NCBI GenBank assembly: GCA_026394635.1
Contig: JAPKXV010000296.1
Coordinates: forward strand, 1-8,954
Source of the DNA: Methanoregula sp.
GTDB lineage: Archaea; Halobacteriota; Methanomicrobia; Methanomicrobiales; Methanospirillaceae
Direction: 5' to 3'
Length of the DNA: 8,954 bases
Part shown: positions 1 to 5,922 of the stretch, piece after piece
Layout of the letters: every line of letters begins with the position of its first letter
How positions within the stretch are numbered: the stretch's first letter is position 1
The notes under the pieces: model-generated
The model's database searches: none
The model's input: only the letters and a program-made list of their open reading frames with translations
Told to the model about the DNA's origin: nothing
Program-made: the position numbers and the translations under genes

Positions 1-122
1 ACTTCGTATGTGTCGATGATATACCGGTACGACGTTTCAAACTCCTTTAAGTAAAACGGAGGTTCCGTCAGGATATTCTTCTGGCCGGTTTCTGACCCCG
101 GCGGGTCTTCATGTGCCCCCAT
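1..122 (-). CDS. N-terminal part of an unrecognised protein, runs off the window
   Basis: An open frame runs on the minus strand from an ATG at 122-120 to the window edge, giving 40 codons. It begins MGAHEDPPGSETG and continues with NILTEPPFYLKEFE and a Tyr-rich stretch ending at IIDTYE. The mix of acidic, aromatic and aliphatic residues looks like real protein. No SD sequence precedes the ATG, but a TATA-like element (minus-strand TTTTATC, 149-155) lies about 30 nt upstream, which fits a leaderless or nearly leaderless archaeal transcript. It is transcribed divergently from the DUF169 gene. I do not recognise the family, and 40 residues are too few to assign a function. Confidence 0.55.
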   Translation of the reverse strand, partial: MGAHEDPPGSETGQKNILTEPPFYLKEFETSYRYIIDTYE

Positions 123-148
123 GGTTATTCATATCTGATCGCTTCAGG

Positions 149-155
149 GATAAAA
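149..155 (-). promoter_or_regulatory. TATA-like element for the minus-strand partial gene
   Basis: The minus strand reads TTTTATC here, about 30 nt before the ATG at 122. That is the usual archaeal distance for transcription starting at or just before the start codon. The rest of the 123-363 divergent spacer shows no convincing gene; it holds only an imperfect hairpin near 174-198 (GCAGG/CCTGC arms with a bulge). Confidence 0.35.
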
Positions 156-331
156 GAAGTAACCTGTCATTCGGGCAGGGGACTTTGATCCCTCCTGCAA
201 AGCACTGTACACCGGTGCCTGCTGCCCCCGTTACTTCCCGCCCGTCTCTTTTTCCGCAATGCTATAAAACGCCCCTGCCGGGACGAACCGCTGGTCACCC
301 CCGCGATCTGCTAAAAAAGGAGGACTCTCCC

Positions 332-338
332 TATATAT
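332..338 (+). promoter_or_regulatory. TATA box of the DUF169 gene
   Basis: TATATAT is centred about 29 nt before the ATG at 364 and is preceded by a purine-rich run (313-324, AAAAAAGGAGGA) that could act as a BRE. The GGAGG inside that run (319-323) looks like a Shine-Dalgarno site, but it sits 40 nt from the ATG with no start codon at normal spacing. I therefore read it as promoter sequence and the mRNA as leaderless or nearly so. Confidence 0.5.
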
Positions 339-363
339 CCCCGCTCTGCAAAAACACCTTCAT

Positions 364-1134
364 ATGGATACGGTGATTCGTGACCGGTTTATAACGCTCT
401 GGCAGGGCTCCTGCCCGGGCGCCGAATTGCCCATAACATTTGAGGTCGGGGCCGATAACGGGACAGCGGGGAGAGCACAAGCCCGGGAAGGCTGGCTGTG
501 TATCATCTGTGACCTGACACGGGTGCGGAAAGGGAATGTTTTTGTCGTAGACCGTTCCGGGGTCACCTGCAGTGGCGGCCTTTTTTACATGGGGTATGAC
601 ACGCAGCGCAGCGAAAACTTCCGGTACTTCCTCTCGTACGGGAAACCCGGCGTGGTCGAAGGTGAACGGTATAAAATGACCCCGGAGATCGTTGATGATT
701 ACAATGCCCTTCCGGTGCCTCTTTGTGCGGAGGGCACATGCTACACGTTCAAACGCTGGGACAAACTTACTGCTGCGGACAACCCGGATGTAGTCATCTT
801 CTTTGCACGGCCGGAAGTGATGTCAGCACTGTTCACACTCGCAAACTTCGATGAGGCTGACCCGCAGGGTGTCATCTGTCCCTTTGGCTCCGGGTGCTCG
901 TCGATCATCCACTATCCCCGCCTTGAGCAGCAGAGCGATCACCCGCGGGCGGTGCTGGGGATGTTTGACCCGTCTGCACGCCCCTGTGTCCCTGTCGATG
1001 TCCTGACATTTGCCATCCCCATAAAGAAGTTTGAGAAAATGATTGCGAATATGGAACAGAGTTTTCTTGTCACAAAGACATGGGACAAGGTGAAGGCAAA
1101 GATCGCCCATAGCAACACCCTGCATTCCGGGTAA
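364..1134 (+). CDS. DUF169 (COG2043) family protein
   Basis: A 256-residue protein of the uncharacterised DUF169/COG2043 family, which is common in methanogens and anaerobic bacteria and has no established reaction. Family-like blocks visible are a Cys-containing N-terminal part (C46, C49, C69), the FFARPEVM segment near 146-153, the CPFGSGCSS block at 172-180 (C172 and C178), GMFDPSARP at 199-207, and an FEKMIANMEQSFL helix at 223-235. Length and block order fit a complete member. The conserved cysteines suggest a metal, cluster or thiol role, but that is inference. There is no signal peptide or membrane segment, so it is probably cytoplasmic. The ATG at 364 is chosen because a TATA box lies at the right distance for a leaderless mRNA; there is no SD. 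About 200 nt separate it from the next gene, so it is probably a single transcription unit. Confidence 0.82.
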   Translation: MDTVIRDRFITLWQGSCPGAELPITFEVGADNGTAGRAQAREGWLCIICDLTRVRKGNVFVVDRSGVTCSGGLFYMGYDTQRSENFRYFLSYGKPGVVEGERYKMTPEIVDDYNALPVPLCAEGTCYTFKRWDKLTAADNPDVVIFFARPEVMSALFTLANFDEADPQGVICPFGSGCSSIIHYPRLEQQSDHPRAVLGMFDPSARPCVPVDVLTFAIPIKKFEKMIANMEQSFLVTKTWDKVKAKIAHSNTLHSG

Positions 1135-1332
1135 GGATCATCCCCGTTATCCTTGTCGATCCCCCTGCCCGCGACACCGCGATCCGGGGTGCCGGGCGCG
1201 CCCTCACAAGGAAGTTGTCCCGCGTGGTATTTTGGGCGCTCATGTCCGTATGACCGGCAAAAGAACATTGAGCAAAAACCAAAAAAAGCATATCTTGTAC
1301 GACAACCCAAAGATGATAAGGGATGTGACAGC

Positions 1333-2088
1333 ATGGGCGATCCGTACGTGAACAGTGGCGAATCATTTATCCGGACAACAGGCAGGGTCAGCGTCAACGT
1401 TGCCCTCTATGACATGATACTCACCACACGGCACCTTATCCTCGTCGATAACACGTATGCCCGGTTCGAGCCGCAGATGATTCCGGTCCTGACCATACTG
1501 TCGGTAACTGCCGGAAAGGTTGCCACGGGTGAGCCGGTTATCACTCTTACTTTTACCGCGACGGGCAGCAGCGGAGCTCCTGCTCCGATGAACCTCATCT
1601 TCTCCCAGCAACCCGGTGAACAAAGAAAACGGGAACGCGACGAGTGGATAAAAATACTCATCGACCATATCGTAGCAGCACGCCATCAGGACATTCATGC
1701 CGACGCGGCTCCCGCTCATGCAAAAAGAGACCGGTTCCCCCCGGGTGCAACCCCGCGCCCGATCGAACTGGCGTTTCCCCTCAAAACCAGTTCCGGATCA
1801 GATTCTTTCCCATCAGAAATTGTTATACTTCCCGATGAGATTGAATCACCGGCAGGTGAAGAGGAAGCAATAGTATCGTCGCTTGCGGCAACCCCGCCGG
1901 GTCCAGCAACGGAAGGGCCGCCATCTTCTGCGGATGCAGACACGAAATCCCCTGCAACAAAAATGCCTGCGTCACCCGCGGGCAAAGGATCGCCGGGTTC
2001 TGCTGGAGAAAAGAGCGGGACAGCGGACACGGTCCTCTCCACGGTGATGACAACAAAGGGCCCGGGGAAAAGAGCCGCAGGCATCTGA
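1333..2088 (+). CDS. PH-like domain protein, N-terminal half of a frameshifted membrane protein
   Basis: The 251 residues start at the ATG at 1333, preceded by GGATGTGAC (1321-1329), a good match to the anti-SD complement. An in-frame TTG at 1153 would add 60 residues but has no SD and a low-quality N-terminus, so I reject it. Residues ~7-117 form a compact beta-rich region (RHLILVDN at 33-40, ITLTFTATG at 70-78) closed by a helix with W105 and the motif WIKILIDHI, as in PH-like folds. Residues ~120-240 are a low-complexity Ala/Pro/Ser/Glu linker. The frame stops right after a GGGGAAAA run (2064-2071). Dropping one base there joins it, without a stop, to the next open frame, which carries a transmembrane helix and an outside domain. 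I therefore read 1333-2917 as one gene of about 527 codons broken by a single-base shift. The N-terminal domain would be cytoplasmic. The PH assignment is from pattern only. Confidence 0.6.
   Translation: MGDPYVNSGESFIRTTGRVSVNVALYDMILTTRHLILVDNTYARFEPQMIPVLTILSVTAGKVATGEPVITLTFTATGSSGAPAPMNLIFSQQPGEQRKRERDEWIKILIDHIVAARHQDIHADAAPAHAKRDRFPPGATPRPIELAFPLKTSSGSDSFPSEIVILPDEIESPAGEEEAIVSSLAATPPGPATEGPPSSADADTKSPATKMPASPAGKGSPGSAGEKSGTADTVLSTVMTTKGPGKRAAGI
2064..2071 (+). other. Probable frameshift site (GGGGAAAA)
   Basis: The upstream frame reads ...T-K-G-P-G-K-R-A-A-G-I-stop (stop at 2086-2088). The +1 frame is closed until 2050 and open from 2051 to 2914. With one G or A fewer, the protein continues T-K-G-P-G-K-E-P-Q-A-S-D-E-G-D-N and on to the ATG at 2186 without a stop. 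Adjacent homopolymers are typical places for a one-base indel, whether biological or from sequencing. Programmed +1 frameshifting is possible but has no specific support here. Confidence 0.6.
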
Positions 2089-2185
2089 TGAAGGAGATAA
2101 CGGGTCGCACAACTCCTTTGCCCTCGCCCTCCAGACTGCGATACAATCCCTGGTCGCCCCAGGAGGGATCACAGGGTCTCCGCAC

Positions 2186-2917
2186 ATGGAAACCCCACAG
2201 GCTCCGGCAAGAGAAGAGTCAACCCCTGCCCCAAAAGAAGAGGGGGCATCTTTGGGCACGGATGTTGCCCCCTCCGCCCCACTAATTGAGGAACCAACAG
2301 ACCAACCGGCGAACGAAGAGAGGGCATCTTTGGGTGCCCCAGCCGCCCCACCTCGTGAGGAACCAAAAGACCAACCGGCGGAGGAAACGACGCCACCTGC
2401 TCCTGCAGCAGCCCCCCCGCCCAAAGAACCCTGGTCCCGGCAAACTACGGTGGTTACGGTAAGCATACTTGTCATCATCATCCTTGCGGTGGTGGGCGGG
2501 ACGATTCTCAATGTCCATTTCGGGCCGGGAAAGGGGGAGGAGCCCCTCGTGCCCGTGGTGACTACGACTCCCACCATCCCCGGTACCCCCGCCCCGGTGA
2601 CAATTCCCGGTAATGGTGTCTGGGTACGCGTGGAGTACAATGGCAGTTTCATCGGGTACGTCGGCAATCCCGGGTCACTGCAGCACGTTGGCGGTTCCGG
2701 CGACAGGTTCTATTACATTCCGAAGAGTGATGACCTCGTGCAGGCATCGCTTGTGAAGCAGGACAATTCAGGAAATACTCTGACCATAGAGGTCTACCGG
2801 AACGGGGAGATGGTGCTACATCGCACAACCCGGGCCCCGAAGGGGGAAGTCCAGGTCCTCATCGATCCACGGACAGGAAATCCCCCCGGTATCACTACCA
2901 CAGCCGCGACGCCGTAA
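2186..2917 (+). CDS. Membrane-anchored C-terminal half: acidic/Pro linker, one TM helix, outside beta domain
   Basis: From the ATG at 2186 this gives 243 residues, but the frame is open back to 2051 and there is no SD before 2186, so the ATG is probably an internal methionine of the gene starting at 1333. Residues 1-85 are an Ala/Pro/Glu linker with an imperfect tandem repeat. Residues ~88-111 (VVTVSILVIIILAVVGG) form a single transmembrane helix. Residues ~118-142 are a Thr/Pro stalk, and ~143-230 a probably extracellular beta-rich domain (VWVRVEYNGSFIGYVGNPG at 145-163, GDRFYYIP at 172-179, LTIEVYRNG at 199-207). Similar C-terminal domains occur, from memory, in several Methanomicrobiales membrane proteins, without known function. 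Basic W84-R86 before the helix and Thr/Pro after it suggest N-in/C-out topology. A role linking an outside ligand or envelope contact to an inside PH-like domain is speculation. Confidence 0.65.
   Translation: METPQAPAREESTPAPKEEGASLGTDVAPSAPLIEEPTDQPANEERASLGAPAAPPREEPKDQPAEETTPPAPAAAPPPKEPWSRQTTVVTVSILVIIILAVVGGTILNVHFGPGKGEEPLVPVVTTTPTIPGTPAPVTIPGNGVWVRVEYNGSFIGYVGNPGSLQHVGGSGDRFYYIPKSDDLVQASLVKQDNSGNTLTIEVYRNGEMVLHRTTRAPKGEVQVLIDPRTGNPPGITTTAATP
2237..2380 (+). repeat. Imperfect tandem repeat in the acidic/Pro-rich linker
   Basis: Two adjacent units lie at 2237-2311 and 2315-2380. Both start with GAAGAG and share GGGCATCTTTGGG and GACCAACCGGCG. In protein they read EEGASLG...EEPTDQPA and EERASLG...EEPKDQPA, 25 and 22 residues long. 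The units differ by a 9-nt (3-codon) gap, which keeps the frame and so supports this stretch being translated. It is an internal duplication lengthening a flexible linker. Confidence 0.75.
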
Positions 2918-2948
2918 ATTTTTGTCGCCGCCGTGCCCGTTTTTAGTG

Positions 2949-3233
2949 TTATGGGAACCCCCGTTCTGCCAGACTTGCCCGGATCTCGTCAAGGATAAGG
3001 GGGTCATCGATTGTCGCGGGCACATTGTACGGGACATCGTCAGCGATCTTTTTGATGGGTCCCCGCAGGATCTTGCCGGACCGGATCTTGGGTAACCTTT
3101 TGACGACAAGAGCCTCTTTAAGCGACGCGATCGGGCCGATCCGCTCCCGCACCTGCCTGACCAGCTCGCGTTCGAGTTTACGGACACGAGCTCGTTGACA
3201 GCTCGGCAAACCCGACGGATCCGGGTAGTGCCG
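2949..3233 (-). pseudogene. C-terminal fragment of an AMP-forming propionyl/acetyl-CoA synthetase
   Basis: The minus-strand frame contains the natural C-terminal end of an acyl-CoA synthetase of the ACS/PrpE type: a helix ERELVRQVRERIGP, then LPKIRSGKILR, whose Lys in the SGK motif is the acetylation-sensitive catalytic lysine of the family, then a tail with ATIDDPLILDEIR, typical of propionyl-CoA synthetases. The end and stop (2951-2949) look intact. The rest of a ~630-residue enzyme (AMP-binding core, Walker-like loop) is absent: upstream the frame hits a stop at 3236-3234, and family similarity ends near 3187, where plus-strand coding sequence of an unrelated fragment begins. The only available start is a weak TTG at 3209. 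I read it as a dead remnant left by deletion or rearrangement; a free-standing 86-residue product is unlikely to work. Confidence 0.7.
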
Positions 3234-3592
3234 TCACCCAAATGTTAAAAGAATTATCCACAAAGAGAGTCTGTATCCTCTTTGATTCGGTCAGCACCAT
3301 GCTCATCTACCTTTCCCATACTATACATAGCGACAAAAGTTTCAGTTTACGTCAGACATAATATCCGTCCGATTTGAGGAATGCGTCCACACGAAAAGAT
3401 CCCACAAGCTGTTGGTCATACTTGAAAAATTATGACGCCATGTATAACATCTCAAAATTCATCCATTGTGTGACCAACAAACTCAGGTTCATGAACCTGT
3501 CAGGAATTTTCCTTGCAGCCGAGAAAGGGCTGGACCCCCATCTCATCAGCCAGCTCGCGACTTTTGTGGACAATATCCTCGATACCGGGTGA
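3188..3592 (+). pseudogene. Broken RecA/KaiC-like ATPase-family fragment with an internal insert
   Basis: The plus frame reads ELVDSSANPTDPGSAVTQM, then LKELSTKRVCILFDSVSTML (ending near 3304), then LIY. The FDSVSTML block resembles the Walker-B-like strand of RecA/KaiC-related proteins. In the same frame from about 3440 the text resumes with ISKFIHCVTNKLRFMNLSG, IFLAAEKGLDPHLISQLATF and VDNILDTG, ending at a TGA (3590-3592). These look like consecutive strands and helices of one domain, but between them lie ~43 codons of poor quality with a TAA at 3359-3361. No Walker A or N-terminal half is present. The left edge runs into the acyl-CoA synthetase remnant on the other strand. A TTG at 3374 gives a nominal 72-residue ORF. 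Family identity is from motif memory and moderately uncertain. Confidence 0.5.
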
Positions 3593-3620
3593 CGATACTT
3601 GATACGCCAGGATTTTTTTT

Positions 3621-3650
3621 AAAAGACACACTTATCCGAGTGTGTTTTTT
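3621..3650 (+). terminator. Hairpin plus T-run terminator
   Basis: ACACACT (3626-3632) and AGTGTGT (3639-3645) form a perfect 7-bp stem around a 6-nt loop, followed by a run of T (3645-3650). Flanking A and T runs can extend the stem further. It lies about 30 nt past the stop of the RecA-like fragment and would insulate the next gene. Confidence 0.6.
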
Positions 3651-3700
3651 GAGTGTGGCAAAACAGATAGTTTTTGATCATTCCAGTTCTCTTTTTCTTT

Positions 3701-3718
3701 AAAAAATCGCTATATTTA
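3701..3718 (+). promoter_or_regulatory. BRE/TATA promoter of the surface protein gene
   Basis: An A-rich BRE-like run (AAAAAATCGC, 3701-3710) is followed by TATATTTA (3711-3718). Transcription would start near 3738-3742, just before the ATG at 3746, giving a very short leader. This is the best-looking promoter in the window. Confidence 0.6.
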
Positions 3719-3745
3719 TTGCCTGAAGGTACATTCAGATTTTTA

Positions 3746-4429
3746 ATGTGTTCCTTTAAAATTTTATATCGTCTGGTTTTTGTTCTTGTAGTATTGCTTA
3801 CCACGATGCAGGGTGTCCGGGGGTGGGCTGTCGAGAATCTGGTAATAATTCCGGGTGAAGGGCCTGTCTCCCCCCTCACACCAATGACCGTCACGTATAC
3901 GGTTCATATTGCCTCATTTACCAGTAAGAATACCCTGGATATGTATACCGACCTCTCAAACGCGACCTGGGTCGTCACAAAAACCGATATTGTCGAAGAT
4001 CACCCTGCAGTTACCTCTCCGTTACAGGAGAAGATCGGATCCCGGGTCCGGATCGATGGCTGGCTCTTAAGCTATTCACGGGGGAGACAAATTGAGCTCA
4101 ATGTCCAGTTAAAAGGGACCGCTCCCGATGTAGCCCAGACACAGGATAAGACTATCATTAGGGTGCAGGAATGGACCTCCGATGCCCAGCCTCTTACCGA
4201 TACGGGAATAAGTAAGAAATATCAGATATTTGTCCCAACCCCAACCCCTGAAACTCCGCCACCTACACTCACACAGGCACCCACAGAAATTGTCCCGGAC
4301 CAGAATACCCCGGTGACCTCTGCAACCCCGACAATAAAGCAGACCTATTCGCCCGGCCCCGGGCCGGTGCTGGTCTGCGGAATGCTTGCGGTTCTTGTAA
4401 TGTTCATGGCAGTTAAAAAGAAAAAATAA
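3746..4429 (+). CDS. Secreted surface protein with Thr/Pro stalk and C-terminal membrane anchor
   Basis: A 227-residue protein. The ATG at 3746 is preferred over an in-frame TTG at 3674 because it lies just after a strong TATA promoter and gives a normal signal peptide: residues 1-10 contain K5 and R9, 11-20 are hydrophobic (VFVLVVLLTT), and cleavage probably falls near 23-28. Residues ~30-162 are a beta-rich ectodomain (VTYTVHIASF at 49-58, RIDGWLLSYSRG at 102-113, IELNVQLKGTAP at 116-127). Residues 163-200 are a Thr/Pro stalk (PTPTPETPPP at 164-173). A hydrophobic helix at ~207-223 and a final KKKK complete an anchored layout. The LSY...G.AP...KTIIRVQE pattern resembles uncharacterised Methanomicrobiales surface proteins, from memory. 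It is probably exposed outside the cell, perhaps glycosylated on the stalk. It is flanked by terminators, so it is a single-gene unit. Confidence 0.72.
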   Translation: MCSFKILYRLVFVLVVLLTTMQGVRGWAVENLVIIPGEGPVSPLTPMTVTYTVHIASFTSKNTLDMYTDLSNATWVVTKTDIVEDHPAVTSPLQEKIGSRVRIDGWLLSYSRGRQIELNVQLKGTAPDVAQTQDKTIIRVQEWTSDAQPLTDTGISKKYQIFVPTPTPETPPPTLTQAPTEIVPDQNTPVTSATPTIKQTYSPGPGPVLVCGMLAVLVMFMAVKKKK

Positions 4430-4438
4430 GAAATGTGA

Positions 4439-4470
4439 TTTTTTTAAATTTTTTTACCGAATTGTTTTTT
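4439..4470 (+). terminator. T-rich archaeal terminator after the surface protein gene
   Basis: Three T runs (4439-4445, 4449-4455, 4465-4470) begin 10 nt after the stop codon. Archaeal RNA polymerase can stop at such oligo-T tracts without a hairpin. The rest of the 4430-4553 spacer shows nothing further beyond a short GGATC-A-GATCC palindrome at 4478-4488. Confidence 0.5.
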
Positions 4471-4553
4471 GCTACGAGGATCAGATCCGGCCGTGGGATC
4501 CCTGCTTGGTAAAGGAAGGATGACGAAACTAAATTTTCCCCGGTTCTTTGGAA

Positions 4554-5768
4554 TCATAGTGTCCGTGCGCACCCGCTTACGACTGCCGCCTCGCGGACAG
4601 CCTGTGCCACCGCTTTGACCACATCCCGGTTGAGGACCCGGGGAAGGATCCGGTCTTTGCGTGGCCGTTTGACATAGTCCGCGATTGCGTGGGCTGCGGC
4701 TACCTTCATCTCATCGGATATTCTTGTGGCGCACACGTCAAGCGCTCCCCGGAAAATTCCGGGGAACGCGAGCGCGTAGTTGATCTGGTTGGGGAACTCA
4801 CCCCGCCCGGTCCCTCCAACCGCCGCACCCGCAAGCAGGGCATCGTGGGGGTGGATCTCGGGTGCGGGGTTGGCAAGTGCAAAGATGATCGGCTCGCTGT
4901 TCATCGAACGTACCATCGCTGGTGTGATGATATCAGGCACCGAAACACCGATGCACACGTCTGCGCCCACCATGGCGTCGGCAAGCGTTCCCGTCCGCCC
5001 GTCCTTGTTCGTCTCCTCTGCCATGATGAACTTGTACTTGTTGCCGTAGAGCCCCTCGCGGTGCCGGTGGATAATTCCCCTGCTGTCGCAGATGATGATA
5101 TCGTTGACGCGCGGGAAAAGGTCGGACTTGTACCCGATCCCGGTGAGCATGCGGATGATCGCAAACCCGGCTGCCCCTGAGCCGCTGATGACAATATTCA
5201 AATCCTCGAACCGCTTTTTTGTCACCTTACATGCATTGAGGAGGGCGGCAAGAACGACAATGGAAGTCCCGTGCTGGTCATCGTGCATCACCGGAATGCC
5301 GATCCCCTGCAATGCTTCCTCGAGCTCGAAGCACTTGGGCGCCGCAATGTCCTCGAGCGCGATCCCGCCAAAAACCGGTGCAATATTTTTGATCTCATCA
5401 GCGAACTCCGTGTGGTAACTCTCAAAACAGATCGGGAACGCATCGATGTCTGCGAGTTTTTTGAAAAGAAGGGCTTTGCCCTCCATGACCGGGATTGCGG
5501 CATACCCCCCGATGTTTCCCAATGACAAAACACGGGAGCCGTCTGTCACAATGGCGATGGTATTTGCTTTCAGGGTATACCGGTAGGCAAGGTTCTTGTC
5601 CTGGTGGATTGCCTTGCAGACCGCTCCGACGCCCGGGGTATAGGCAAGTGACAGTTCCCGGCGGCTGGTCAGGGGCACCTTGGAGTGGACCTCGATTTTC
5701 CCGTGGAATTTTTCATGGAGTTCGAGCGACTCCTTAAAAAAATCTCTCTGGGTTTGTCTGCGCCGCAT
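4554..5768 (-). CDS. Malic enzyme (malate dehydrogenase, oxaloacetate-decarboxylating)
   Basis: Converts malate to pyruvate and CO2 with reduction of NAD(P)+ in the cytoplasm, linking C4 acids to pyruvate. With the ATG at 5768 it has 404 residues, the size of short prokaryotic malic enzymes without a phosphotransacetylase domain. Visible motifs are SLAYTPGV (40-47, with the family's catalytic Tyr Y43), PVMEGKALLF (93-102, with catalytic Lys K98), ALEDIAAP (136-143, metal ligands E138 and D139), MHDDQHGT (160-167, D163), the Rossmann loop GSGAAG (195-200), and NQINYALAFPGIFRGALDV near the C-terminus. The loop after the first domain reads LGNIGGYAAIPVMEGK, where most relatives have GDIGPEA or GNIGPEA. 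An in-frame ATG at 5810 would add 14 residues (MASHYVHRNKNRGS) with no SD; 5768 fits the family N-terminus and has a close G-rich GGGGGAG upstream, so I prefer it. It is divergent from the DUF2115 gene. Confidence 0.92.
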   Translation of the reverse strand: MRRRQTQRDFFKESLELHEKFHGKIEVHSKVPLTSRRELSLAYTPGVGAVCKAIHQDKNLAYRYTLKANTIAIVTDGSRVLSLGNIGGYAAIPVMEGKALLFKKLADIDAFPICFESYHTEFADEIKNIAPVFGGIALEDIAAPKCFELEEALQGIGIPVMHDDQHGTSIVVLAALLNACKVTKKRFEDLNIVISGSGAAGFAIIRMLTGIGYKSDLFPRVNDIIICDSRGIIHRHREGLYGNKYKFIMAEETNKDGRTGTLADAMVGADVCIGVSVPDIITPAMVRSMNSEPIIFALANPAPEIHPHDALLAGAAVGGTGRGEFPNQINYALAFPGIFRGALDVCATRISDEMKVAAAHAIADYVKRPRKDRILPRVLNRDVVKAVAQAVREAAVVSGCARTL

Positions 5769-5922
5769 GCTCCCCCGGTTCTTATTTCTATGAACGTAAT
5801 GTGAAGCCATGAATCTTGTTGTTTTGAGATGGCATCATCACAAAAATCACGGTACCGGGGAGTGGGACGGTCCCGGGTATTCCCCATCTTCCTTTTGTCA
5901 ATGGGGGGGCTCATCATAAACT

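Noticed and set aside
174..198. Possible hairpin GCAGGGGA...TCCCTCCTGC
   Set aside because: The stem is bulged and has no T run or link to a gene end; it may be chance.
319..323. Perfect Shine-Dalgarno-like GGAGG
   Set aside because: No start codon at normal spacing; it lies just upstream of the TATA box and is better read as a purine-rich BRE.
113..376. Plus-strand frame of 87 codons in the divergent spacer
   Set aside because: Pro/Arg-rich with no domain pattern. It overlaps the promoter region of the DUF169 gene and is antisense to the better minus-strand start at 122.
1153..1332. 60-residue N-terminal extension of the PH-like protein from a TTG
   Set aside because: No SD and an improbable N-terminus; the ATG at 1333 has a good SD match. 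The spacer 1135-1332 holds only a weak A-rich/TATA-like stretch near 1283-1298.
1972..2667. Long minus-strand frame (231 codons) opposite the linker region
   Set aside because: Gly/Ser/Ala-rich mirror of the Pro/Glu/Ala-rich linker repeats; no start signal or motif.
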